63,606 nt of DNA, from the NCBI RefSeq assembly GCF_000955805.1, contig NZ_JYOA01000003.1:577333-640938 (forward strand), in the 5' to 3' direction. Source of the DNA: Pseudomonas sp. 21. GTDB taxonomy: Bacteria; Pseudomonadota; Gammaproteobacteria; Pseudomonadales; Pseudomonadaceae. Made by a program: the position numbers and the translations under genes. Shown one piece after another: positions 17,108 through 25,141 of the stretch; position 1 is the stretch's first letter; every line of letters begins with the position of its first letter. Under the pieces are notes generated by a model, which had not been told where the DNA came from, searched no databases, and saw only the letters and a program-made list of their open reading frames with translations.

Positions 17108-18613
17108 ATGAGCGACCAACAACTCGACGCTACCGAACTGCAACAGGAAGAAAACAAGCTGATCGCCCAGCGCAAGGAAAAGCTTGCCGCCGTGCGTGAG
17201 GCCAAGGCCATCGCCTTCCCCAATGACTTCCGCCGCGAGAACTACTTCGCGGACCTGCAGAAACAGTACGAAACCGCGACCAAGGAAGAGCTGGAAGCAG
17301 CCGCCATCCCGGTCAAGGTTGCCGGTCGCATCATGCTCAACCGCGGCTCCTTCATCGTCCTGCAGGACAGCAGCGGCCGCCTGCAGGCCTACGTGAACCG
17401 CAAGACGCTGCCCGAAGAGACCCTGGCCGAGATCAAGACCTGGGACCTGGGCGACATCATCGGCGCCGAAGGCACCCTGGCCCGTTCCGGCAAGGGCGAC
17501 CTGTACGTCGAGATGACCAGCGTGCGCCTGCTGACCAAGTCGCTGCGCCCGCTGCCGGACAAGCACCACGGCCTCACCGACACCGAGCAGCGCTACCGCC
17601 AGCGCTACGTGGACCTGATCGTCAACGAGGAAACCCGCCACACGTTCCGCGTGCGTTCCCAGGTCATCGCCCACATCCGTCGCTTCCTGTCCGATCGCGG
17701 CTTCCTCGAAGTGGAAACCCCGATGCTGCAGACCATCCCCGGCGGCGCGGCGGCCAAGCCCTTCGAAACCCACCACAACGCGCTGGACATGGCCATGTTC
17801 CTGCGTATCGCCCCGGAGCTGTACCTCAAGCGCCTGGTGGTCGGTGGCTTCGAGAAGGTCTTCGAGATCAACCGCAACTTCCGTAACGAAGGCGTCTCGA
17901 CCCGGCACAACCCCGAGTTCACCATGCTCGAGTTCTACCAGGCCTACGCCGACTACGAAGACAACATGGACCTGACCGAAGAGCTGTTCCGCGAGCTGGC
18001 CCAGGCCGTGCTCGGCAGCACCGACGTGCCCTACGGCGACAAGGTCTTCCACTTCGGCGAGCCGTTCGCCCGCCTGTCCGTGTTCGACGCCATCCTCAAG
18101 TACAACCCGGAACTCACCGCGGCCGACCTGACCGACCTCGAGAAGGCCCGCGCCATCGCCAAGAAGGCCGGCGCCAAGGTCCTCGGCCACGAAGGCCTGG
18201 GCAAGCTGCAGGTGATGATTTTCGAAGAGCTGGTCGAGCACAAGCTGGAGCAGCCGCACTTCATCACCCAGTACCCGTTCGAAGTGTCCCCGCTGGCCCG
18301 CCGCAACGACAACGATCCGAGCGTCACCGACCGCTTCGAGCTGTTCATCGGTGGCCGCGAGATCGCCAACGCCTACTCCGAGCTCAACGACGCCGAAGAC
18401 CAGGCCGAGCGCTTCATGCTGCAGGTCAAGGAGAAGGACGCCGGTGACGACGAGGCGATGCACTACGACGCCGACTTCGTCAACGCGCTGGAATACGGCA
18501 TGCCGCCCACCGCCGGTGAAGGCATCGGCATCGACCGCCTGGTGATGCTGCTGACCAACTCGCCGTCGATCCGCGACGTCATCCTCTTCCCGCACATGCG
18601 CCCGCAGGCGTAA
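17108..18613 (+). CDS. lysS: Lysyl-tRNA synthetase, class II
   Basis: This 501-residue cytoplasmic enzyme charges tRNA-Lys. The N-terminal OB-fold anticodon-binding domain spans about residues 60-165. The class II core shows motif 2 ([20 protein letters not shown]) and motif 3 ([21 protein letters not shown]). It starts 98 bp after prfB, probably in the same transcript, and is followed by a strong terminator. Length and motifs are standard. Confidence 0.97.
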   Translation: MSDQQLDATELQQEENKLIAQRKEKLAAVREAKAIAFPNDFRRENYFADLQKQYETATKEELEAAAIPVKVAGRIMLNRGSFIVLQDSSGRLQAYVNRKTLPEETLAEIKTWDLGDIIGAEGTLARSGKGDLYVEMTSVRLLTKSLRPLPDKHHGLTDTEQRYRQRYVDLIVNEETRHTFRVRSQVIAHIRRFLSDRGFLEVETPMLQTIPGGAAAKPFETHHNALDMAMFLRIAPELYLKRLVVGGFEKVFEINRNFRNEGVSTRHNPEFTMLEFYQAYADYEDNMDLTEELFRELAQAVLGSTDVPYGDKVFHFGEPFARLSVFDAILKYNPELTAADLTDLEKARAIAKKAGAKVLGHEGLGKLQVMIFEELVEHKLEQPHFITQYPFEVSPLARRNDNDPSVTDRFELFIGGREIANAYSELNDAEDQAERFMLQVKEKDAGDDEAMHYDADFVNALEYGMPPTAGEGIGIDRLVMLLTNSPSIRDVILFPHMRPQA

Positions 18614-18631
18614 GCGCAGGAACAGGAGAAG

Positions 18632-18656
18632 AAGGCCGCCCTCGGGCGGCCTTTTT
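18632..18656 (+). terminator. Rho-independent terminator of prfB-lysS
   Basis: AAGGCCGCC-CTC-GGGCGGCCTTTTT lies 19 bp past the lysS stop, with a GC stem and a T-run. Confidence 0.9.
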
Positions 18657-18673
18657 CGTTTCCGTAGCTCTTC

Positions 18674-18750
18674 GTAGGAGCGAGCTTGCTCGCGAACGGT
18701 TTCCCCGGAAACATCTGAGCGGAGCGGTTCGCGAGCAAGCTCGCTCCTAC
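18674..18750. repeat. Paired inverted REP elements (BIME-like)
   Basis: Two exact 24-base arms, GTAGGAGCGAGCTTGCTCGCGAAC and its reverse complement, face each other across about 29 bp. Each arm also has its own small hairpin (GAGCGAGC/GCTCGC). No gene occupies the 320 bp between lysS and the TetR gene. Confidence 0.8.
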
Positions 18751-18973
18751 ACAGACATCGGAATCTGGCGGTATACCATCCGACGAAATGCACCCGCTTG
18801 CCGTGGCTCGGCCACTCGGTGGCACGTCTCACTCCCAGGCCTGATTCCCAGCCGCCTGCTCTGCCTCGCGGCCCGCTTCGTGCGCCGGTGTCGCAGCTGC
18901 AAGGCGGCAATTGTTTTCCCACAGAAAAGCTCGAACAATGCGCCATCAGGCCGCGCCGCCGGAGGTAATGCCA

Positions 18974-19690
18974 GTGACCCAAGTGTCCCCGCGAGACAGC
19001 GCAGCGCAAGTCGCCAGCGCCATCGCAGAAAGTGTCAAATACCAGGGCCGCAAGGCCAGCCGCCAGGGCAGCGAGCAGCGCCGCCAGGCGATCCTCGACG
19101 CCGCCCTGCGGATCATCGTGCGCGACGGCGTCCGCGCCGTGCGCCACCGCGCCGTGGCCGCGGAGGCCGGTGTGCCGCTATCGGCCACCACCTACTACTT
19201 CAAGGACATCCAGGATCTCATCACCGACACCTTCGCGCTCTTCGTCGAACGCAGCGCCGAGGCCCTGTCCACCTTCTGGACCAGCGTCGAAGGCGACCTC
19301 CAGGCCATGGCCGCCGGCCTCGGCCAGGACGACCCGCAGGCGCGCCGCGAGCTGACCGCCAATATCGTCGAGCTGGCGATCCAGTACGTCATGGTCCAGC
19401 TCAACGAGCGCCGCGAGCATCTGCTGGCCGAGCAGGCGTTCCGCCAGGAGGCGCTGCTCAACCCCAGCCTCAGTGATCTGGCACAGCGTCACCGGCGGAT
19501 TCTGTCTCAGGGCGTAGTGCATTTCTTCGAAGTGCTCGGCTCCAGACAGCCCGAGCAGGATGCCCGGGTGTTGACGGCCATCATCCTGCAGATGGAGTAT
19601 CAGGGCCTGCTGGACGGGGCCGACCGCCTGCAGATCGAGGAAATGCGTGCCATCCTTAGCCGCTATCTCGATCTGGTGATGGGCCTGTAG
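18974..19690 (+). CDS. TetR family transcriptional regulator
   Basis: This regulator of about 238 residues has a TetR DNA-binding domain after a 35-residue leader (QAILDAALRIIVRDGVRAVRHRAVAAEAGV… TTYYFKDIQDLI). The helical C-terminal ligand domain runs to the end. The frame is open from 18911. The GGAGGT at 18961-18966 fits a GTG start at 18974 (about 8-base spacing) better than the ATG at 18968 (2-base spacing). It is adjacent to lysS, as in P. aeruginosa, with its own terminator. The ligand and targets are unknown. Confidence 0.85.
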   Translation: MTQVSPRDSAAQVASAIAESVKYQGRKASRQGSEQRRQAILDAALRIIVRDGVRAVRHRAVAAEAGVPLSATTYYFKDIQDLITDTFALFVERSAEALSTFWTSVEGDLQAMAAGLGQDDPQARRELTANIVELAIQYVMVQLNERREHLLAEQAFRQEALLNPSLSDLAQRHRRILSQGVVHFFEVLGSRQPEQDARVLTAIILQMEYQGLLDGADRLQIEEMRAILSRYLDLVMGL

Positions 19691-19710
19691 CCCCGGCTGC
19701 TGAATTCCAA

Positions 19711-19734
19711 CCCCGCCATCCGGCGGGGTTTTTC
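19711..19734 (+). terminator. Terminator after the TetR gene
   Basis: CCCCGCC-ATC-CGGCGGGGTTTTT lies 20 bp beyond the stop. It is a clear stem with a T-run. Confidence 0.88.
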
Positions 19735-19790
19735 GCTCCGGACGCCTTTGCCCATCGCATGCAAAGGCATCCGGACCTAAGGAGGGCGTG

Positions 19791-20354
19791 ATGAAAGTCT
19801 GGCGTGCACTGCTGCTGTTGAGCATCTGCCTGCTCAGTGGCTGTCTGGTGACGTTCAAGGACCCGATTCCGGCCAACGAGCCCGCGCCGGCTCACCTGCT
19901 GGGCCAATGGTCGCGTGTGGACGAGTACGGCGAGGAGCAGTTCCTCGAGGTCACCCGTTCCGGCTCCAACCTCTACCGCGCTCTCAGTTACGTCGACAGC
20001 AAGGACAACACCGACAGCGTCGAGGACTTCGGCTTCACCGTCGCCCACCACGGCAAGCGCTGGTACCTGTCGGCCGGTTTGCCGAAAAGCATGGGTGGCA
20101 ACTTCGCCCTGGCCGGCTTCGAGATCACCGACAAGGACGAACTGGTGATCTATAACCTGGATGTCGAGCACATCCTGCAGGACATGACGGAAGGCGCGCT
20201 CAAGGGCGAGAAGGTCGATACCGAACAGGGTGCCGGAGCCCTGGTGACCAGCCAGTTGCCCCAGGTGATCGCCTACCTCAACGATCCGGCCAACTCCGAT
20301 GTATTCGTCGAAGCGCTGCGCTTTTCGCGCGTGACCCCGGGAGAACAGCAATGA
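19791..20354 (+). CDS. Putative lipoprotein upstream of DUF1704
   Basis: This 187-residue protein has a hydrophobic leader (about 5-17) and lipobox LSGC, so it is expected on a membrane. The mature domain, LLGQWSRVDEYGEEQFLEV… then YRALSYVDSKDN, resembles small beta-barrel lipoproteins, but I cannot name a family. AAGGAGG lies 6 bases before ATG 19791. A GTG at 19788 is less likely. It overlaps the DUF1704 gene by 4 bp (ATGA), so the two are co-translated. Confidence 0.82.
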   Translation: MKVWRALLLLSICLLSGCLVTFKDPIPANEPAPAHLLGQWSRVDEYGEEQFLEVTRSGSNLYRALSYVDSKDNTDSVEDFGFTVAHHGKRWYLSAGLPKSMGGNFALAGFEITDKDELVIYNLDVEHILQDMTEGALKGEKVDTEQGAGALVTSQLPQVIAYLNDPANSDVFVEALRFSRVTPGEQQ

Positions 20355-21655
20355 CCCCACGGCGCAAGAAGTCCACGGCCAGCGAATACCAGCAGATCAT
20401 CCGTGGCCTGTCCGACCGCATCGTCGAGGCACAGACGCCGATCCGCGTGCTCGACGCCATCAAGTGGGACGACGGCATCCGCGACGACTTCCTCAAGGGC
20501 CGTGGCAAGCACGCGCCCAAGGTCGACCGCGCCTACTACGACAGCCGCCCGTTGTCTTTCGACAGCAGCGCGAAGAAGCAGGAATTCCAGAACATCGAGC
20601 GCGACATCACCCGGCACCTGGGGCAGTTCAACCCGGTCGGGCAGATCATGCGGCGCATGTGCAAGGAATACCGCATGGTCATCCGCATGCTCGAAGCGCG
20701 CGGCACCCAGGACTTCGGCCTGATCTCCCAGGAGCTCTACGGCTCGGCCTCCGATGCCTTCCATGCCGGCGACCCGACCCTGGCGGACCTCGGCCTGATG
20801 CTCTCGGACTACCTGAACAACATCGCCGACCGTGGCGACCTCAAGGACGAACCCAAGACCCTCACCGCCAGCGACGCGGTGAAGATGCTGCAGGAACGCC
20901 TGAACCAGGTGTTCGACGGCAAGGAAGACACCATCCGCGTCTTCGAGTCCGACGGCATCGTCGCCGACGCCGCGGCCGGCGCCGATTACATCAAGGTGCG
21001 CGCCGACGCCATGTTCAACGAGCGCGACGTGCGCGCGCTGGAAGTCCATGAAGGCCTGGTGCACGTCGGCACCACGCTCAACGGCCTCAACCAGCCGATC
21101 TGCACCTTCCTCGCCAAGGGCCCGCCGTCCTCCACCGTGACCCAGGAAGGCCTGGCGATCCTGATGGAAGTGATCGCCTTCGCCTCCTACCCGACGCGCC
21201 TGCGCAAACTCACCAACCGCACTCGCGCCATCCACATGGCCGAAGAGGGCGCGGATTTCCTCGAGGTGTTCCACTTCTACCGCGAGCAGAACTACAGCGT
21301 GGAGAGCAGCTACCAGAACGCCAGCCGGGTGTTCCGTGGCTCGACCCCGAGCGGCCTGCCGTTCACCAAGGACCTGTCGTACCTCAAGGGCTTCATCCTG
21401 ATCTACAACTACATCCAGCTCGCCGTGCGCAAGGGCAAACTGGAGCAGATCCCGCTGCTGTTCTGCGGCAAGGCCACCCTGGAAGACATGCGCACCCTGC
21501 GCCAACTGGTGGACGAGGGCCTGGTGGTGCCGCCCAAGTACCTGCCGCCGCAGTTCCGCGATCTCAACGCACTGTCGGCGTGGATGTGCTTCTCGAACTT
21601 CCTCAACCACCTCAGCCTCGACCGCATCGAGGCGGATTACGCCAATATCCTCTGA
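20351..21655 (+). CDS. DUF1704 (QEGLA-motif) putative metallopeptidase
   Basis: This 434-residue cytoplasmic protein is often labelled 'flavohemoglobin expression-modulating QEGLA motif protein'. It carries HEGLVH at 233-238, an HExxxH zinc-site pattern, and QEGLA at 265-269, whose Glu266 could be the third ligand. The eukaryotic DUF1704 protein MATCAP is a tubulin carboxypeptidase using such a site, so a peptidase function is a reasonable inference. The bacterial substrate is unknown. It is coupled by ATGA to the upstream lipoprotein. Confidence 0.85.
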   Translation: MTPRRKKSTASEYQQIIRGLSDRIVEAQTPIRVLDAIKWDDGIRDDFLKGRGKHAPKVDRAYYDSRPLSFDSSAKKQEFQNIERDITRHLGQFNPVGQIMRRMCKEYRMVIRMLEARGTQDFGLISQELYGSASDAFHAGDPTLADLGLMLSDYLNNIADRGDLKDEPKTLTASDAVKMLQERLNQVFDGKEDTIRVFESDGIVADAAAGADYIKVRADAMFNERDVRALEVHEGLVHVGTTLNGLNQPICTFLAKGPPSSTVTQEGLAILMEVIAFASYPTRLRKLTNRTRAIHMAEEGADFLEVFHFYREQNYSVESSYQNASRVFRGSTPSGLPFTKDLSYLKGFILIYNYIQLAVRKGKLEQIPLLFCGKATLEDMRTLRQLVDEGLVVPPKYLPPQFRDLNALSAWMCFSNFLNHLSLDRIEADYANIL

Positions 21656-21669
21656 CCAGCAGGTCTCCC

Positions 21670-21717
21670 TGTAGGAGCGGGCCGTGCCCGCGATCGCGCG
21701 CATGGCGCGCTCCTACA
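21670..21717. repeat. REP element
   Basis: TGTAGGAGCGGGCCGTGCCCGCGATCG is followed by the inverted arm GCGCGCTCCTACA. It separates the DUF1704 gene from the hydrolase gene. Confidence 0.75.
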
Positions 21718-21743
21718 GGTCAGCTCCCAAGGATGACCCGTCG

Positions 21744-22679
21744 ATGATCCGTTGCATCAAGGCCGCCAGCCTCACACTGCTCCTCACCCTCGGCGGCTGC
21801 AGTTCGCTGCTGTTCTACCCCAGCGACGACGTCGCCATCACCCCGGCCCGCGCCAAGCTCGACTACCGCGACGTGACGCTGAGCACCGCCGACGGCGTAA
21901 AGCTCGCCGGCTGGTGGCTGCCGGTGAAGGCAGGCGTACCGGTCAAGGGCACCGTGCTGCACCTGCACGGCAATGGCGGCAACATGGCCTGGCACCTGGG
22001 CGGCGCCTACTGGCTGCCGGAGCAGGGCTACCAGGTGCTGATGGTGGATTACCGCGGCTACGGACACTCCGAGGGCGAGCCGAGCCTGCCGGCGATCTAC
22101 CAGGACATCGACGCCGCCTTCGCCTGGCTGGACAAGGCGCCCGAAGTGCAGGGCAAGCCGGTGATCCTGCTCGGCCAGAGCCTGGGCGGCGCCATGGCCG
22201 TGCACTACCTGGGCCTGCACCCGGAGCGGCAGAAGCAATTGCACGCGGTGGTGCTCGATGGCGTGCCGGCCAGTTACCGCGACGTGGCGCGATACACCCT
22301 CTCCACCAGTTGGCTGACCTGGCCGCTACAGGTCCCGCTGTCCTGGCTGGTGCCCGATGGCGACAGCGCGATCCGCTCCATGCCGCGACTTTCTGGCGCA
22401 CCCGTGCTGCTCTTCCACAGCATCGACGATACCATTGTGCCCCTGGACAACGGCCTGAGCCTCTACAAGGCCAAGCAGCCGCCGAAGGTCTTCCAGCTGA
22501 CGCGCGGCAACCATGTGGAAACCTTCGGCGAACCCGTGTGGCGCGAAGTGATGCTGCGCTTCCTCGACGACCCGCAGCACTTCACCGGTCTGCGTCGCCT
22601 GGCTGAAGTCCCGAACTATCCCTCTCCGGCGAAGCCACAGGAATCGCAGGCGGACCCGAAACAACAAGGCAACCCATGA
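21744..22679 (+). CDS. Lipid-anchored alpha/beta hydrolase
   Basis: This 311-residue protein begins with a lipoprotein signal ([10 protein letters not shown], Cys at about 17). The hydrolase fold shows [23 protein letters not shown], the GQSLGGA nucleophile elbow, SIDDTIVP and a late GNHVE histidine. It resembles the Bem46/YfhR-type serine hydrolases, here anchored to the envelope. I chose ATG 21744 because AGGA precedes it and the signal peptide starts there; longer frames run into the REP. It overlaps the next gene by 4 bp. Confidence 0.87.
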   Translation: MIRCIKAASLTLLLTLGGCSSLLFYPSDDVAITPARAKLDYRDVTLSTADGVKLAGWWLPVKAGVPVKGTVLHLHGNGGNMAWHLGGAYWLPEQGYQVLMVDYRGYGHSEGEPSLPAIYQDIDAAFAWLDKAPEVQGKPVILLGQSLGGAMAVHYLGLHPERQKQLHAVVLDGVPASYRDVARYTLSTSWLTWPLQVPLSWLVPDGDSAIRSMPRLSGAPVLLFHSIDDTIVPLDNGLSLYKAKQPPKVFQLTRGNHVETFGEPVWREVMLRFLDDPQHFTGLRRLAEVPNYPSPAKPQESQADPKQQGNP

Positions 22680-22999
22680 ACGAGCGCAACCCGATCTCCT
22701 ACATCCTCACCGTCATCGCCACCATCTTCGTCTCGGTCGGCACGCTCTGGTACTACGGCTACCTGCACTTCGCCAAACCCGAGGACGCGCTGGAACTGAC
22801 CCAGTTCACCATGCTGAAGAGCATCCCCGGCCAGGACACCAAGCTCTCCCTGGACCCGGCCGACCAGCAGGCGCAGTGCATCGACGGCGTGCTGGTGATG
22901 TTCGACATGACCCAGAAGGGCCTGACCGGCGTGCTGGTCGATGGTCGCAAGCGCGCCGTGCGCTGCATGGGCGAGCAGACCCCGCAAGAGGTCAAGTGA
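22676..22999 (+). CDS. Small single-pass membrane protein, hypothetical
   Basis: This 107-residue protein has one hydrophobic segment ([24 protein letters not shown], about residues 6-29) and a short soluble tail. The tail contains two cysteines (QCIDG and RCMGE) that may pair in the periplasm. It is coupled by ATGA to the hydrolase and lies 38 bp before the macrodomain gene. It is conserved at this place in P. aeruginosa as I recall; function unknown. Confidence 0.75.
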   Translation: MNERNPISYILTVIATIFVSVGTLWYYGYLHFAKPEDALELTQFTMLKSIPGQDTKLSLDPADQQAQCIDGVLVMFDMTQKGLTGVLVDGRKRAVRCMGEQTPQEVK

Positions 23000-23037
23000 C
23001 GGCGAGCCCGCCGTCGCAGGGCAAGGGAGCAAGCAAC

Positions 23038-23547
23038 ATGGGCCATCCCGAAATCCGTGTCTGGCAGGGCGATATCACCCGTCTCGACGTCGATGCCATC
23101 GTCAACGCCGCCAACAGCTCGCTGCTGGGCGGCGGTGGCGTCGACGGCGCCATCCACCGGGCCGCCGGCCCGGACCTGGTCCACGCCTGCCGCCCGCTGG
23201 GTGGCTGCAAGACCGGCCAGGCGAAGATCACCCCCGGCTTCCGCCTGCCGGCGCACTACGTCATCCACACCGTCGGGCCCGTCTGGCGCGGCGGTGAGCA
23301 CGGCGAGCCCGAGCTGCTCGCCCAGTGCTACCGCAACAGCCTGCAACTGGCCGAAGACAACGGCCTCGCCAGCATCGCCTTTCCCGCCATCAGTACCGGT
23401 ATCTACGGTTATCCCGTCGAAGCCGCGGCGCAGGTCGCCGTGGACGAACTGCGTCGTCCGCGCGGTGAAGGCAGTTCGCTGAAGGAAGTGGTGCTGGTTC
23501 CGTTCTCGGTGGAGATGGCGGAGCTCTATCGGCGCCTGTTGGGCTGA
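23038..23547 (+). CDS. Macrodomain protein, O-acetyl-ADP-ribose deacetylase type
   Basis: This 169-residue single macro domain of the YmdB/MacroD type has the ADP-ribose pocket motifs [23 protein letters not shown] (about 21-43) and [11 protein letters not shown] (about 118-128). It is expected to hydrolyse O-acetyl-ADP-ribose or remove ADP-ribose from protein acidic residues. AAGGGAG lies 8 bases before ATG 23038. Upstream in-frame starts lie inside the previous gene. It is the last gene of the hydrolase cluster. Confidence 0.92.
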   Translation: MGHPEIRVWQGDITRLDVDAIVNAANSSLLGGGGVDGAIHRAAGPDLVHACRPLGGCKTGQAKITPGFRLPAHYVIHTVGPVWRGGEHGEPELLAQCYRNSLQLAEDNGLASIAFPAISTGIYGYPVEAAAQVAVDELRRPRGEGSSLKEVVLVPFSVEMAELYRRLLG

Positions 23548-23563
23548 TCGCCCAGCGGCCTCC

Positions 23564-23697
23564 TGTAGGAGCGAGCTTGCTCGCGAACCCAGGTTCGCCT
23601 CCGCGCCGCCGCCATCCCCTCGCCGCCGCCCTCTCCCTTTGATGGAGGGTGAGGGGCTTGGTGCGTCAATCTGTTCGCGAGCAAGCTCGCTCCTACG
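23564..23697. repeat. Paired REP elements flanking a CTCTCCC repeat
   Basis: GTAGGAGCGAGCTTGCTCGCGAAC at 23565-23588 faces its exact inverse at 23673-23696. Between them lies a CCCTCTCCCTTTGATGGAGGG-type palindrome (about 23630-23655), a second dispersed repeat family also seen at 28.1-28.2 kb. The region separates convergent genes. Confidence 0.75.
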
Positions 23698-23734
23698 AAG
23701 AGCCGCTCCCCAGGAGCGAGCTGTCACGAACCGG

Positions 23735-24526
23735 TCAGTCGGTCGCGCTCATCGCCGAGCGCGGCTGCACCGGGTTGGCGTCATTGGAAATGGTCACCTC
23801 GACGCGACGGTTCATGGCGCGGCCGGCCGGGGTCGCGTTGCTCGACACCGGGTACTCCTTGCCGTAACCGCGAGAAACGACGCGATCGGACGTGACGCCC
23901 TGGCTCAGCAGTGCCAGGCGAATGGCGTCGGCGCGGCGCTCGGAAAGCCCCTGGTTGTAGGAGGACGAGCCGCTGCTGTCGGTGTAGCCCTCGACAATGA
24001 CCTTGCGCTCGGGATTCTGCTGCAGGTAGCCGGCGAGGTTTTGCACATTGCTCATGGCGCCGGGCTTCAACTCGGCGCGGTCGAGATCGAACAACACGTC
24101 ACCGAAGGACACCATGGTCCCGCGCGAGGTCTGCTTGGCGTTCAGCTCGCCCTTGAGCTTGTTCAGCTGTGCGGTGCGCGCATCCAGGCGGGCCTGGGCG
24201 CGCTGGGCCGAGGTGTTCTTCATCTGGTCCTCGGCGTTGCGCAGCGCCACCGTCTGATTGGCCAGCTCGATGCGTTGCTGGGTCAGGTAGGCCATCTGGT
24301 CGACGTCCTTCTGGTCGGCGCCGTCGCGGTAGGCCTTGTCGGTCTTGGCCAGCCAGTCACCGGCGTCCTTGGTTTCCAGCGCGGCCTGCTGGGTGGCCTG
24401 GGGTTCGGCCTGCAAGGCCTGGAAGTCGCCACGGGCTTTCTCCAGGTTGGCGTTGGGCGGCGTCGAGCACGCGGCCAGGGCCAGGGCGAGGGTCGAGATG
24501 GCGGGCAGTACGATGAGCTTGTTCAT
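23735..24526 (-). CDS. lptF: OmpA-family outer-membrane lipoprotein LptF
   Basis: This 263-residue protein has a signal peptide with lipobox LAAC (Cys20), a coiled-coil-like middle (about 60-135) and a C-terminal OmpA peptidoglycan-binding domain. That domain is about 140-245, with YTDSSGSSSYNQGLSERRADAI and a late RRVEVTI. LptF supports survival under oxidative and envelope stress in P. aeruginosa and is controlled by AlgU there. It is second in a two-gene operon behind the DUF4398 lipoprotein, 37 bp downstream of it. Confidence 0.92.
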   Translation of the reverse strand: MNKLIVLPAISTLALALAACSTPPNANLEKARGDFQALQAEPQATQQAALETKDAGDWLAKTDKAYRDGADQKDVDQMAYLTQQRIELANQTVALRNAEDQMKNTSAQRAQARLDARTAQLNKLKGELNAKQTSRGTMVSFGDVLFDLDRAELKPGAMSNVQNLAGYLQQNPERKVIVEGYTDSSGSSSYNQGLSERRADAIRLALLSQGVTSDRVVSRGYGKEYPVSSNATPAGRAMNRRVEVTISNDANPVQPRSAMSATD

Positions 24527-24563
24527 GTCGGAATTCCTTATATGGCCGGACGTAGGGGCGGGA

Positions 24564-24965
24564 TCACTGGGCCTGCTGCAGGCCTTCCTGACGCAACTCC
24601 ATCACGCCTTGCTGGGCGTCCTTGACGTTGTTCTGCGCCTTCACGGCCTGCGACTTGCGTTCGGCCACGCGGGCGTCCCATTCGGCCTGCTGCGCCAGGC
24701 GCTTGGCCTGGTCGTATTCCTTGTCGTTCAGGGCGATGCGCGCCTGGGCGAGTTTGTCCTGGGCATTCTTGGTTTCGACCGGGGCGAATTCCGGTCCACC
24801 GGAGCTGACGGCGGCGTTCACTGCCGACTCGGTGACGGCCATCTGTTCGCTGGGCGGGTTGCCGGCGCAACCGGCCAGCAGCACGGCGCCGCCAAGGGCG
24901 AGCAGGCTGAGGCGCAGGGAGGCGCGGGTGGAGACGGTTCGAGCGCTCTGAGATTTCAGTTCCAT
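24564..24965 (-). CDS. DUF4398 lipoprotein
   Basis: This 133-residue protein has a basic N-terminus of about 15 residues, a hydrophobic core and lipobox LAGC (Cys33). A helical DUF4398 domain follows (APVETKNAQDKLAQARIAL, then KRLAQQAEWDARVAERKSQ). It is probably an outer-membrane lipoprotein acting with LptF. The operon is preceded by a possible AlgU-type promoter and insulated from cadA by a strong terminator. Confidence 0.88.
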   Translation of the reverse strand: MELKSQSARTVSTRASLRLSLLALGGAVLLAGCAGNPPSEQMAVTESAVNAAVSSGGPEFAPVETKNAQDKLAQARIALNDKEYDQAKRLAQQAEWDARVAERKSQAVKAQNNVKDAQQGVMELRQEGLQQAQ

Positions 24966-25064
24966 TGGGTGAATCCTCTGACGTTTGGTAAGGGGTTCCC
25001 TCGGCGATTCGAGTGCCGGTGGATGCCTGCCACGTGGGTCTGCGGCTTCGTGGGCATCTGATTA

Positions 25065-25092
25065 GGGGACTAAGGGTCTTGTCAGGGGGTTC
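25065..25092 (-). promoter_or_regulatory. Possible AlgU (sigma-E type) promoter
   Basis: On the minus strand GAACCC (complement of 25087-25092), 17 bases and TCCCC resemble GAACTT-N16/17-TCTGA. The -35 matches at four of six positions and the -10 only weakly. It lies about 100 bp before the DUF4398 gene. The P. aeruginosa counterpart operon is AlgU-controlled, which supports the guess. Confidence 0.4.
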
Positions 25093-25122
25093 AAAAAAAA
25101 TGCCCGCCGTAGTGGCGGGCAT
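25093..25122 (-). terminator. Terminator of cadA
   Basis: On the minus strand ATGCCCGCC-ACTAC-GGCGGGCAT is followed by eight T. It begins 20 bp past the cadA stop, and the T-run directly abuts the possible lptF-operon promoter. Confidence 0.92.
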
Positions 25123-25141
25123 CGGTGGCGATCCACTGGGA

